Below are positions 52,752 through 63,406 of a stretch of DNA of 64,000 nt, piece after piece (within the stretch, counting starts at the first letter, position 1; the number at the start of each line of letters is the position of its first letter). The DNA lies in assembly GCA_014529385.2 (NCBI GenBank), contig CM043960.1, forward strand, positions 122,790,543-122,854,542. Direction: 5' to 3'. Source of the DNA: Adiantum capillus-veneris. Its lineage: Eukaryota > Streptophyta > Polypodiopsida > Polypodiales > Pteridaceae. The position numbers were made by a program, and so were the translations under genes. Under the pieces are notes generated by a model. The model was given only the letters and a program-made list of their open reading frames with translations. It made no database searches and was not told the DNA's origin.

Positions 52752-53687
52752 TCAGCCCCTCTGGTTGGAAGGTTCCGGTGGTTGCTCTGCACCCTGCTCT
52801 GGTGAAGAGGAAATATCAATATGGCCAAAGCCTCTAAAATCTACAGTATGTGCCCGATAGACCTCATCCAAAATGGAATCCAAAAATGTAAGAGGAAAAG
52901 GATCTGGAATAGTAGCTGCATTCAATTTTTGGTAATCCACACAAATTCGGATTTGCTTATTTTTCTTTGGTACTACCACAATTGGAGAAATCCACTCCGA
53001 ATTATCAATAGGGGTAATAAAACCCACTTCCAACAGGCGATCAATTTCCATCTTAACTTGCTTTGCCACATTCGGATTCATCCTGTATGAGTACTGCTTC
53101 ACTGGCACCGCATCCGGTTTCAGATTGATCGTATGCTGATAAAACTTAGGATCCAGTCCCTGCATATCCGCATATTCCCATGTGAAAACATCCTTAAACT
53201 CTGTCAATAACTTGATCAAATCATCTCTAAAACTGACCTCCAGCTGCTTATTAATGTATATAGGCTGCGACTCCGCTTGCTCCCCAAGAAAAACCTTCTC
53301 TAATTCATCTTCTTTAACCCTTGTAATTTTTCCCATTTGCGCCTCAAACGCTCGTTCTTGCTGAATCACGTCCTCCAATGATTCAAGACTTGGAAGCACC
53401 TGTTGTTGCTCCCCTATTCCTGCTGGAGTTCCTAAAACCCCCACTGACTTCCCTTTCGGAATCAGAGAAATATCCGCAAGATATAAAGAAACCAAATCCG
53501 GATTAGCTTTGCGAAATTGTTCCTCTTCATCCTCTTCTAATCCTTCCACCATATTGACTATTTCGGCTATCACCGGCCATGCTGCCTGAATTGGCTGTCT
53601 GAATGTTTCCAACATCACACGCACTTTCCTACTACCCTTCTTTACTGTAAGCATATTTGCTTCCCAATTATTCTTTACCCTCGCTTG
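52752..53687 (-). pseudogene. Partial RT of H, fused in frame to a C-terminal tail
   Basis: Open from 53687 to 52752. The N-terminal part is a linker with ADISLIPKGKSVGVLG. RT fingers: FKDVFTWEYADMQGLDP, RMNPNVAKQVKMEIDRLL, NSEWISPIVVVPKKN and IRICVDYQKLNAATIPDPF. After LDSILDEV the RT stops, before the catalytic xxDD. The last 30 residues (FRGFGHIDISSSPEQGAEQ) end exactly at a purine-rich tract next to the LTR, so they look like the native C-terminus of the polyprotein joined by deletion. Confidence 0.88.
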
Positions 53688-54452
53688 TCATAACCAGGGT
53701 CTCCCCAAGATAATGTGATAATCCTGATTATGATTTTCATTATTCAAGACTACTAAGGAAACAGCAAAGGATAAGCCCGCCACATCCAAAACAATGCCCC
53801 GAAGTAAACCCACTGGCTGCACTCTTCTTTGATCTGCCATGCGGACTACAAAGGGTTCAGGCTCCCAATCACTGAGACCAAAACGCTCACAAGCTGCTTG
53901 GGTGATAATGTTTACTCCCGCTCCACCATCCAATAGTACCTTGTCAATGTATGTTCCATGGTATCGAACTGAAAGCTCCGGAATGCGGGTATCCGTGATC
54001 CTATTCGTCGGCAACGGGGCTGAATCATCCTCCTCGCTTTCAACTTTCCCAATGGCGACTCCCCTCAGCTCAGTGGTCGTTTGTCGCAGCAATGCATTAT
54101 GGAAATTCGGGACCAATTTCAGCAATGAACCTAGAGGTACTTGAATTGGTGACGTGAGAACCTCTTTCCAAACTGAATTCCAATCCTCTTGTTCTTTAAT
54201 ATCATTCCTGTTTCCAGCTTTTCCTTCCTTTATTTCTAGGCCCACATTCGATGGCATAGTCGATGGTCCTGTTGTCTTCACTGGTGGGGTGGATTGTGGC
54301 AACCAGGATACAGTCTTTTTCCACACCTCTTCCTGAGCCGTCCAATCCGGAATCTTCACATCGGGAATTGGAACCACATTTTTACCCGATCGCGTGATTA
54401 ATGAAACCACTGGATCAGACTCCTCCAGTCCTTCAATCTGAACCATAGCCAC
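53688..54452 (-). pseudogene. Protease region of H
   Basis: 254 open codons in the same frame as gag and RT. VSLITRSGKNVVPIPDV, then a linker, then YIDKVLLDGGAGVNIITQ with D-G-G at the catalytic place, VVRMADQRRVQPVGLL and DYHIILGRPWL. A TGA at 53688-53690 directly after ILGRPWL ends it; the frame continues into RT. D-G-G is frequent in gypsy proteases, so the triplet alone does not mean inactivity. Confidence 0.87.
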
Positions 54453-54524
54453 ACTAGGCTGTTTCCCTACAGTGCGTTCCTACTTTTTTCGATCGTATTC
54501 CATAGCTTCAGTACACTCAGATCG

Positions 54525-55793
54525 CTAGTGTCCATCCCCCAAACAGAAAAGGCATGTCTTGGGGCGATTAGGATCTCGGCCACCTCTTCCGCGACCTCGT
54601 CCTCCCCCTTGACCCTGTCCTCCTACTTGACCTTGCACAGGCGTCTGTGATGTATGAGCATGAGCCATCACCACAGCAGGCTCTTGTCCCTGCCCTATCT
54701 GTGGTTGTTGCCAGGTAGAAGAGTCCCCTCGACTCCGACGACCCCGGCCATTGAAATAACACTCCACTGTATTATGAGTATTGGTCGTGCAAATTGCACA
54801 CCACTTCTGATTCATTGCGCACTCCTGAGTAGCATGGCCCGGATTCCGACATTGGGTACACCATAGTTCCTTCAGACTTTTAGCCACTGCAGCCGATTCC
54901 GACGATCCAGATGAAACACCTTTCCCCTGACGCTGGGATTTTTTTCGCGGTGGCTCTTCCGATTCTTTCCCCGAATCGCTGTTGCGTGAGTCCGAGGAAT
55001 CTGATACTGCGGATTCCAGCTCCAAACTATCACTGCCACTGTCTTGCGACTTGCGATGAGATTTCTTCCTGTCTTTTTTCTTCAACTTCTTTGGAGATTC
55101 CGTATCCTCTAAGGCCTCTCCTGCTACTACAGCCCTAGAGATTACATTATCCAGTGGAGTAGTTACCTTATCCACTGTTGCCATAGCCGTTCTGAGATCC
55201 TTGTTGAGCCCCCGCAAAAAATAATCATTCAACACTTCGGCTGCCGGCCTTTGTGCCTGAGGTACCCTCTGCAAAAGCATCCAAAATTTTGCAGCGTAAT
55301 CCTCCACTGGCAATGACTTTTGCCGGAGCATTCGAAGCTTCTCCAAATGTTGAGGGACTGTCTTTTCCGTTCGAAACCTTCGTAGAAACGCTATGGATCC
55401 ATCAGCATACGTCTGGAAATGATCATCAAGGTATTCAGACAACCATTTCGCAGCTTTCCCTGAGAGTGTAGATTCAAACACTGATTGTTGATGGAGAGGA
55501 ATCACCACCCCAGGATGATTCAATCCATAAGCTTTATTGAATTGGCGCAAATGTGCATCAGGGTCTTCACTCGAAAGACCTCGAAACCGACTATACTTAA
55601 TCTAAGGATGAGCCATCACCCCTTGTCCAACTGTTCCTCCTCCTCCCGAAAAAACCTGACGAGCGCTAGGAGGTGGAGACAGTGGCGGAGATACCGGTGA
55701 AGAAAAAACAAATTCATCAGAACCGTATCTCCTCCGTCGTCTTCCTACAATTGGAACCACAGGGTCAGGCGGACCCTGCGACCTAGTGCGCAT
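54525..55793 (-). pseudogene. gag of H with zinc knuckles
   Basis: The start is ATG 55793 (MRTRSQGPPDP), 45 bp from the 5' LTR. A TAG at 55602-55604 interrupts the frame after GQGVMAHP, then 342 codons are open. Capsid: STLSGKAAKWLSEYLDDHF, FLRRFRTEKTVPQHLEKL, VLNDYFLRGLNKDLRTAM. Then a K/S-rich stretch and zinc knuckles CTQCRNPGHATQEC and CAICTTNTHNTVEC, both CX2CX4HX4C, an RG-rich stretch and a third knuckle CLFCLGDGH whose next codon is a TAG (54525-54527), with the final C reached by readthrough. Gag forms the particle and binds RNA. Confidence 0.9.
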
Positions 55794-55837
55794 GCATATT
55801 CATCGCAGGCCGTCCATCACACATCATGGTCGCCAGA

Positions 55838-56223
55838 TGTAATGGCTATTGCCCGCACAGGAGCAATAGGCATTACGGGAATGATTACCCGCAACTACAT
55901 TATATGAACATCAACATATAAAAATGACAAGAGAAGGAGTTACACAGTACATAGGCCTAGAACACCTCTTGCTTCATTCATTTGTATTCCAGACACAGAG
56001 TTACAACAGTAGTTGCCATGAATATCATAGAGATTGGTTAAGCTACATCAAAAGACAGGTATGCCCCTCCATATACAACCGCTCCTCCAGCGCAGATCGG
56101 GAACGGTGCACACACTCATGTCACATGATATCCTGTGAAGAACTGCCGCTACGGCCGCCGCATACCGCATACCCCTGATCCGCAGTGTCCATACCTCCGC
56201 AAGACCGCTGTCGTGCTGTGACA
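55838..56223 (-). repeat. 5' LTR of element H
   Basis: About 386 bp; its inner end CCATTACA (minus strand) is followed after two bases by TGGCGACCATGATG, a TGG-starting candidate primer-binding site. Confidence 0.78.
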
Positions 56224-57590
56224 CCTACATAGTGGGAACGCATGCTACAAGATCTATCTTGTAATTTTTTAGATACATAATTATCTTTCCTATAATGTAC
56301 ATATGCATATTTAAGTATAATAATACGCCTTCTATCTCATCCTATTATTTTTCTCAAGGGTAACCTATTCTTACTTTACCATCAGAAAATACTATGGGAA
56401 AAGCATCAATAGCTCCACCTCTTTAACTTGGGGCAAAAAGCATTGATTCTTTATTTCTACTATCTCATTATCATCTCACACCCTAGTTAGATCCTATATC
56501 TAGGGTAAACTCCAATATATATATATTCTATGTATTTTTCATATTTTTCTTATATTTCTTTTTAAATAGCTACTAGGAGGGCATCAAATCCTAGTGTGAC
56601 ACTAGGTGGCATGATTTCAAAGATACACTTATTTTAATGCATTATTGCAAGCATGATTACAAAACTTTGTCAAAGAGAAATGTCATGCTTTCATATGGCA
56701 TGAGGTGTCCTTTGGAATCAAATGAAAGTCTAGGCTAAGGGGACCACAGGAAGACTTTTGCTGCCAGAAATGGATCCTGTTTTGATGAATTTTTTACACA
56801 AGGATCCAATCTGAATTGGAAACTAATTTTAAAATGAAAATCGTAGCTAATGAGCTAAAGTTTTTGCCCATATTTTTTCTTTTTTATTTGGATCCACGGT
56901 TGAGGAGATATGATCAAAATACTGGACCCCAGTTTGCCCACATCATGCAGGGACAGCTCATTTTCAACTTTTCCAATTCCTGTTCACACTGGCTCCTCTC
57001 TTCTTGTGTAAAACCTTGGGGGTTCCCTTCACCTATAAAAGGGGACCTCTTCTTCCTTGAAAAGGAACTCAAGCATTCAAGCCATTGATGAGAGGAATTC
57101 TTGAGGGAGTGAGTAGTAATGCCTAATTGTACTTAGCCATTAACATAAGCCTAATCCTACACTTTCTCCTAGAGGAAGACTAGCCATCCTTGCATGCTAT
57201 CCTTGGAAGATAAACTCAAATCAAAGAAGGGCGTGGACTTGGTGTATCAATCAAAGTTGAATTCTCCCCTCTTCTTCTCTCTCCATCAATAATGGTGCCG
57301 AAGGGTTTGTCAAGTAAGATGTGTTCTACATTGATGTTTTCTTGATTTCTTGTTGTTTTCTTTTTCATCTCTAACCCAACATATATATATATCTAATCTC
57401 ATCTCCTTAACCAAACCTATCTCTCTCACTCTTAGTAATTCATCCTCTCTACAAATTTTAGGTTCTCCTTGCTACAGGTACATCTCTCCCCGCAGTATCC
57501 TTATTGCCTACGGGCAAGAATAGGGCTTGGGAGGGAAACTTCTCATCTCTTCACTTCTCTCATATCTACATTTCTCACATACTATCTTAG
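56224..57590 (+). other. Probable LTR/leader of element I, boundaries not fixed
   Basis: No gene. A candidate LTR start TGTGACACTAGG is at 56595; a clear TATA box TATAAAAGG is at 57034. No primer-binding site or second LTR could be identified, as the 3' end of I is outside the window. Confidence 0.45.
57034..57042 (+). promoter_or_regulatory. TATA box, probable promoter of element I
   Basis: TATAAAAGG followed by a CT-rich start region (cctcttcttcc), typical of plant promoters. Confidence 0.6.
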
Positions 57591-57809
57591 ATGAATAACC
57601 CACATGATGATCATTTCTATCGCTTTCACTCTATACGATCTATTCAAATTAACGTATGGATTAGCCGTAAAATACACTTCCAACAACGTATAGTGTTTCT
57701 CTTTGGCCCAGAAAGGCTTAATGAAATACTTCTATCACTGGATCCCATCATACTACGTCTCATAGACTATAACTTTTCTTTTGGCGTAAGCGTAGTTATC
57801 TTGCTATGA
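57591..57809 (+). CDS. Small ORF a in leader of I, unknown
   Basis: 72 codons. FQQRIVFLFGPERLNEI, then IILRLIDYNFSFGV. It resembles the next small ORF over about 55 residues. Its stop overlaps the start of the next one (ATGA). No domain recognised. It could be a spurious frame in a duplicated DNA segment. Confidence 0.35.
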   Translation: MNNPHDDHFYRFHSIRSIQINVWISRKIHFQQRIVFLFGPERLNEILLSLDPIILRLIDYNFSFGVSVVILL

Positions 57810-58018
57810 ACCAAGAGGATTTGTACACACAATTAATCCCAATCACTAGACAAAATATATATATTATGGTAAGCACAAAACTACAATTCCAAAGAAAAAT
57901 TCGTAGCCTATTTGGTCAGCCAAGATTGAATGCCATTAACTCATCTATTAACCTTTTCATATTACCCATGATACGATATGACCATAGCCTTGATGTTTTC
58001 ATCTTCGTATTGTTTTGA
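57806..58018 (+). CDS. Small ORF b in leader of I, unknown
   Basis: 70 codons, starting in the ATGA overlap. FQRKIRSLFGQPRLNAI, then FILPMIRYDHSLDV. Similar in length and pattern to ORF a (shared FQ..I..LFG..RLN.I, then I....Y..S..V). No domain recognised. Confidence 0.35.
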   Translation: MNQEDLYTQLIPITRQNIYIMVSTKLQFQRKIRSLFGQPRLNAINSSINLFILPMIRYDHSLDVFIFVLF

Positions 58019-58241
58019 CATTCTCTTTTGTGTTCTTTCTTTGTGTGTGTGAGTGCACTTCTCTCCAAACCCTAGTCTTCATGGCATCTATGGTTTAACT
58101 CCTTCATATAGTTTTTGTTGAGTTCTCTCACAAACTCTCACAGCCATAAGCCCGGTGCTTTCCTGGCAAGACCGCAAATTTCTCGACATATTTTTGGTGA
58201 ACCTGACGCGAAACTGCCAGGGTGAGAATTTGTGGGTAACC

Positions 58242-60109
58242 ATGGGTGATCATGTTGAGCAACAGGGTATGCATTTTGATCCATCAACAATGCAAATGTT
58301 TCAAGCATTTGCAATGTTCATGCAACAACAACATGCCACTGAAAGAAGGGAGATTTCAACAACAAGGCCATACAAGCGGTCATCAACAGAATGGATCAAT
58401 TCAATGGCAAAGATGTAACCAAGTACTTACGCAAGTATGTGAAGGAGATAGAGCTGCATCGCGTGTCAGAAGGTGAGATGATTCAAAGCTTTGAGCTAGT
58501 TGTTGCTCTAGAAACTAGGGAGCATGTTACGGCAATTAAAGATGGGCATGGGAGAAATTGGGAAGAACTCAAAGTAGCTTTAAAGGAGGAATATTTCATG
58601 GAGGACTCAGAGAGAGTGACCAAAAGGACATTCTTAGAATGGGTAGTCAAGCCAAAGCAAGGACTATCAATAACAGAGCTACTTAGGGAATTTGAGCGGC
58701 GCTATGCACAACTCACAAGGACAGAAAGGGCCACAATAGATGCAGAGAAGACAGATATTTTCTTACAAACTGCAGGTAAAGAGTTTCAAGAAACTTTGGA
58801 GCTTCTTCTTGAAGATAAAGATGCTGAGCAAGGACTAAAGACCGACTGGAATGAGGTTGAAGGTGCTGTCTCACTGCTTGCCAAACGACAAAGAAGAAGG
58901 TACAAGATGGTAGTAAACACTAGAAGTCCTTCCACCTCAACATCTGAAAAAATGATAAAGCCTACTTTTATCGCTCCTAAGTTTGATGAGTCCATGCTAG
59001 ATGAGCTTGTGAAGGGAATGCGTGACTTGAAGGTGAAGCTTGCAAAGCTTGAAGAAAAAGGCCAACCATCAGGGCCACTTCTTAGGCAAAGACAACAGCC
59101 CAAAGAAGGGTTTGTTAATAGATGTATTTGGTGTGATAGTACAGACCATGTAAGAAGAGATTGTGATGATTTTAGTGATGCTTTGTCAAAAGATGTTGTC
59201 TTTTTTAAGGATGGTAAAATCCACTTAAGAGAGACAGGTCTACCCTTGAGAACTAACTTTGGGAAGGGGGGAATGCAAACCTTAGTTGAAGATATGGAAA
59301 CTAAGCATGCCACGTCTTCAGTTGAGGCAGCTACTTATGGAGTAAAAATTGAACATTTTTGTGATGAAGAGGTGAGTGACCATCATGGTAAAATTTGGCC
59401 AAATGTCATGCAATTAGCTAAAAAGGGAAAGCTTACAAAAGAGATTCTACATGAAGCAGGTGATTGCATACGTCTAGAAACAGGATGGAATGATCCAGTG
59501 GACTCATTGTCATTGCATACCTACATTACAAAATGCCAACAAAATGAGGCAATTGTAGAAGAGAAGCGTAGACGTGAGAATGCTAATGAAGGACCATCAA
59601 AAAGAGCTTCTAGAAGTGGTGGAAGAAGCGACTCAATGCCTTCTCAAACACCCTCAACACAAGGAGCATCTCCACCTGAAGTACTCATGGAGGAGTCTAC
59701 AACAGGAAACAAGAAAGAGCCAACAAAAGGTAAGACAAAAGGCCCAACTTATAAACTACAATCTGATATTGAGATTGCTACAGATTTAAAGAAAGTCTTG
59801 GAGGAAAGGATCTTGAACATCAAGATTGAGTTTACTCTGGGAGAAGTTCTTGGCATTGCAAAGCGTGAATTCCATGAGGAGATCATAGACATCATCAAGA
59901 GGAAGAGGCAAACCCTTGCTGAAGTTTCTCGTCCACAGGTTGAAGGGGAAACCTCGAAGACACAAGGGATGGAACTACAAAATAAGGAGAACGATGGATC
60001 TGTGGTAGGATGCTACCAATCTAGTAGAAGAGTGAAGCAAGTGCATTTCTCAAATGATGATGAAGAAGTTGAAGATATTCCTAGGAGTTACTATTCACGA
60101 AGTCATTGA
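58242..60109 (+). pseudogene. gag of element I
   Basis: ATG at 58242 (MGDHVEQQGMHFDPS). A one-base shift near 58350 separates it from the main frame, which is open for 572 codons to a TGA at 60107. Capsid: FNGKDVTKYLRKYVKEIE, LKEEYFMEDSERVTKRTFL, LREFERRYAQLTRTERA. Zinc knuckle CIWCDSTDHVRRDC near residue 250. The C-terminal 250 residues are hydrophilic, with a K/E-rich part. It differs clearly from gag of A/F, D and H, so I is another lineage. Protease follows in the same frame after the single TGA. Confidence 0.87.
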
Positions 60110-60568
60110 GCAAGGGCTACTACAGAAACTTTGGTCAAGGTAGGTGATCTTGAAGAGCCATTTGTTGCCTTGATTGACCATGGTTCAGAAATAAACATAA
60201 TGTCAAAGAGTCTCTACAACAAGTGCAAATGGCCGATGGACACAGATCATGGCTGGATGGCAAAAGTGGCAAACAATTCATCCGGTGAATTGTATGCAGC
60301 ATGTCCAGGTGTGAAGGTAACAATAGGTGATGTAAAGATTGACCAAAACTTCTTTGTACAGGATACATCTGCATATCCTCTCATCCTTGGACAACCCTAC
60401 ATTGTGGGAGTTCGAATGGAAACAAAGGTAATGGATGATGGTTCAGCATATGCTAAGATACGTAGCAAAGATGGTAAACGAGCTGTCCAATTTCTCACAG
60501 TTTGTGTAAACCATGAAAGAAATCGTGACAACCTCAGAGAACATCCTCTACCAAAGGTGAGCAAATAG
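60110..60568 (+). pseudogene. Protease of element I
   Basis: In frame with gag. VGDLEEPFVALIDHGSEINIMS holds the catalytic place as D-H-G rather than D-S/T-G; later FVQDTSAYPLILGQPYI is the C-terminal strand (ILGQP). About 145 residues, usual for retropepsin-like domains. Similar 'DxGSEINI' sequences occur in eukaryotic element proteases. Stops at a TAG at 60566; the next pol piece lies in another frame. Confidence 0.83.
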
Positions 60569-61930
60569 TTTCATGATCATAGAGAAATGATGGGTTTTGG
60601 CCAAGTACCATTGTAAAGCGGGATTGCAGTGGTACAGAAAGAAAAAGGGTCTTGCATGATCCAAAAATAGGTGAAGCTTTTTCAACGAGCTCCTTGGTAA
60701 CAAAGAATGGATCAGTATGTTTTACAAAACTTGAAGATTTGAAGAGATGTGAGAGGCAATATGTGCATAATGTACAAATAGGCATGAAAAAGAGTGGGTT
60801 GCTAGAGCCTACTGAAAATGTTTTGGGTTTGTGTGAACAAGTTTCTTTTGTAGATACTATGGGTGAGCTTGATGCTATAATGGGGTCTAGTTTGCATCTT
60901 GAAAATGAAGTTGTGGAAGTTTGCTCTATGGAAATGTATCAAGTAATAGAAGCCTTTAAAGAAAGCCAAACAGTTGGCCCAGAAGTCCATGTTGAAACTA
61001 AATACAAGAGTGTAGCAAAGAAGGTGAAACCAGTAGCTTCACCCTTACCACCCAACAACAGGGAAAAGATTGAGCAGGATTCTTTACAACCAAGTTTGAG
61101 GAATCCTAAAAAGATTGGGCATACCTTCACAAAGGAGTCTTTCCAAGAGTTGCAGATTGATCGCGAGGAGTTTCTAACACAGGAGGAGACAAAGTGCTTC
61201 AAAGAAATGCTTTCAAAGCATGGTAAGGCTTTTGCATTTGAGCCACATGAGATAGGATGTGTTGATCCTTCTATTGTAGCTCCTATGGTAATTTTCACAA
61301 TACCTCATGTGCCTTGGAATCTGCGGCCTATTCCGGTTCCAAAGGCTCATTTTCCAAAGTTAGTAGAGCTACTGAATGAGAAAATCAAAATGGAAATCTT
61401 GGAGCCTTCTTGTGCTTCATACTCAAACAGGTGGTTCACAGTTCCGAAGAAGAATGGTTCTCTACGCTTCATCCAAGATATGCAACCAGTGAACAAGGTG
61501 ACAGTTAGAAATGCAGGTATAGGTCCAATTCTCGATGAGTTTGCAAAGGCATTTGCAGGGAGGGCAATCTACTCAATGGGGGATCTCTACTCAGGGTATG
61601 ATCAATTTCAGCTTGCAATCGAAACCAGAGACTTGACAACCATGAGGACACCTTTGGGTTTGGTAAGGATGTGTACCTTGCCACAGGGAGCAACCAACTC
61701 GGTTGCACATATGATGAATGGGATGAATAAGGTCTTACATGACTTTATTCCTCAAATCACAATGCCTTTCATTGATGATTTGCCTATCAAAGGATGTGAA
61801 GAAAGTGACAAAGATAAAGCTTTGGATCTCAAGGGATGCCGCAGGTTTGTGGTAAATCACATAAATGATTGTGATAAAATTTTGTCTAGGTTGGAGGAAG
61901 TTAATCTTACATTGTTAGGGAAAAAGAGTC
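60569..61930 (+). pseudogene. Reverse transcriptase of element I
   Basis: The open piece 60652-62010 begins with a linker and contains RT from about residue 170: HVPWNLRPIPVPKAHFPKL, SNRWFTVPKKNGSLRFIQD, YSMGDLYSGYDQFQLAIE, TTMRTPLGLVRMCTLPQGA and the active site PFIDDLPIKG. FIDD with LPIKG and TPLGL.R are typical of RTs I know from fungal and some other Ty3/gypsy elements and are unlike the Athila-type RT of D and E. Frame changes at about 61930 into the thumb/RNase H piece. Confidence 0.9.
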
Positions 61931-62807
61931 TATGTTTGGTGTCAATGAAGTGCTTATTGTGGGGCACATGTGCGGGCCATATGGTAGGAAACCTTGTCCA
62001 TCAAAGGTAGATGCCATCCAAAGAATGAATGAAACATGCACTAGCATCACTGAGGTTAGAAGGTTTCTGGGAGCATGTGTCTTCTATGCTATTTGGATTC
62101 CACATTATGCACATGTAGCTGATCCTCTTTATCAGCTGCTTAGAAAGAATCAGAAGTTTAAATGGACAAAAGCACATGTAAAATCCATGAAAAAGCTAAA
62201 GGAGTTGCTCCAGTCAGCAACAACTTTGAGAAAGCTAGACTATGAGTGTCAAAGGCCAGTAATTGTGACAGTAGACACCAGTCCTACAGGGATTGGATGG
62301 GCAATAGGGCAAGATGACAAAGAAGGACATAGGTATGTGGTAAGATTTGGAGCAAAGGTGCTAAGTGCTTGCCAAAGAAACTATCCACAGATAAAGAGAG
62401 AGTTATGGGGTATGGTTACAGCCTTGAAAAGTGGAAAAGAGTACCTAATTGGTGCATGTGTGGTTGTAGAAACAGATTGTCTACTACTTCTTGGGATGAT
62501 TACAAGATGCTCAACACCAAACATTGCGATGTTGCGGTGGATTGCCTACATTAAGTCCTTAAATCCTGAGTTTAAGCACATTGCAGGTAAAGACAATACA
62601 GTGAAAGATATGCTATCAAGGGCAAGGTATGAAGATGAGTCACAAATGATTGACGAGGGAGATGATGTAGGCACAAAGTTCTATTCTATCTCTCATGTCA
62701 AAGGTAACAATGTCTGCATGACTAATCTATTTGAATCATTCTTGAAAGAGCTTCATGAAGGTGATTGGCTTCTTATTGGAAGCTACTTGAGTACTCTAAC
62801 AAAATAG
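61931..62807 (+). pseudogene. RT thumb and RNase H of element I
   Basis: ITEVRRFLGACVFYAIWIP (thumb), KWTKAHVKSMKKLKELL, then RNase H: VIVTVDTSPTGIGWAIGQ, YPQIKRELWGMVTALK, VVETDCLLLLGM and IAGKDNTVKDMLSR, holding D, E, D, D in order. Ends at a TAG (62805) and continues in the same frame into integrase. Confidence 0.9.
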
Positions 62808-63137
62808 GATGATTGGTCTGAACAAGAATTCAAGAGGATACGCAAGAAAGCATATGGGTACTTTTTGAGGGATGGTTACTTGTGGAAGCATCCTAAACAA
62901 AAGGGTGCTACACCAAAATGGGTTATATGTAAAAAAGAGACTCAAGTAAAGCTCATGCAAGAGTTTCATAAGAGTCTATGGGCTGGACACAGGGGTGTGT
63001 GGGCAACCTTCTCCAAGTTGAAAGAAAAATATTGGTGGAAGGGTATGTATAAAGATGTATCTCAATTTGTAGAGTTATGTGTAACTTGTCAAATGTATTC
63101 AAATGTCCGACATCGTGATGGATTGCACCTTACATAT
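62808..63137 (+). pseudogene. Integrase N-terminus of element I, cut by J
   Basis: FHKSLWAGHRGVWATFSKL, YWWKGMYKDVSQFVELC and VTCQMYSN form the HHCC zinc domain (H-X4-H ... C-X2-C). The catalytic core is missing because element J is inserted at 63137/63138; it may continue outside the window. Confidence 0.87.
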
Positions 63138-63327
63138 TGAAGGGGATCGGAGAGCACCACAGACGAAGAGTGAGAGAGAGAAGGAGACACACGACACACA
63201 GATATGGATGGGGAGACTCAAAGAGTGAGCAGCCCCCTATACACTTATGCTATGTATAAGGTATACAAGTTAGTGGGCGCCCAGACTCTGGGCGGCCAGG
63301 CAAGGCACAGGCGCCTATACCCCAACA
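63138..63327 (-). repeat. 3' LTR of element J (Ty1/copia type)
   Basis: 190 bp; in its own sense TGTTGGGGTATAGGCG to CCCCTTCA. It is preceded by AAGTGGGAGGT, the usual copia polypurine tract (63328-63341). The short length would fit a small copia element. The mate is outside the window. Confidence 0.78.
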
Positions 63328-63406
63328 ACCTCCCACTTAAAGGCGACTGTGCCTTTAAGCAAGAGAACCTAGTCTAAAGACTACAAAAGGTGAGAGAAAA
63401 CCGCTC

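Larger units (their letters stand above)
52317..56223 (-). mobile_element. Element H: gypsy element, internally deleted, minus strand
   Basis: Terminal direct repeats 52317-52717 and 55838-56223 enclose gag, protease and the first part of RT on the minus strand. The repeats match closely over more than 330 bp (tgtaatggctattgcccg.. to ..gcatacccctgatccgcag), then diverge at the outer side of the 5' copy. I found no target duplication, so ends are approximate. All coding pieces share one frame with four or more stops. RT ends after FPLTFLDSILDEV and joins HTVDFRGFGHID; palm, RNase H and integrase are gone, apparently by an in-frame deletion. Confidence 0.85.

Noticed and set aside
52317-56223. 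Target-site duplication for H
   Set aside because: The five bases outside the left repeat (ttatc) and right repeat (cctac) do not match; shifting the ends by up to 35 bp did not give a convincing pair.
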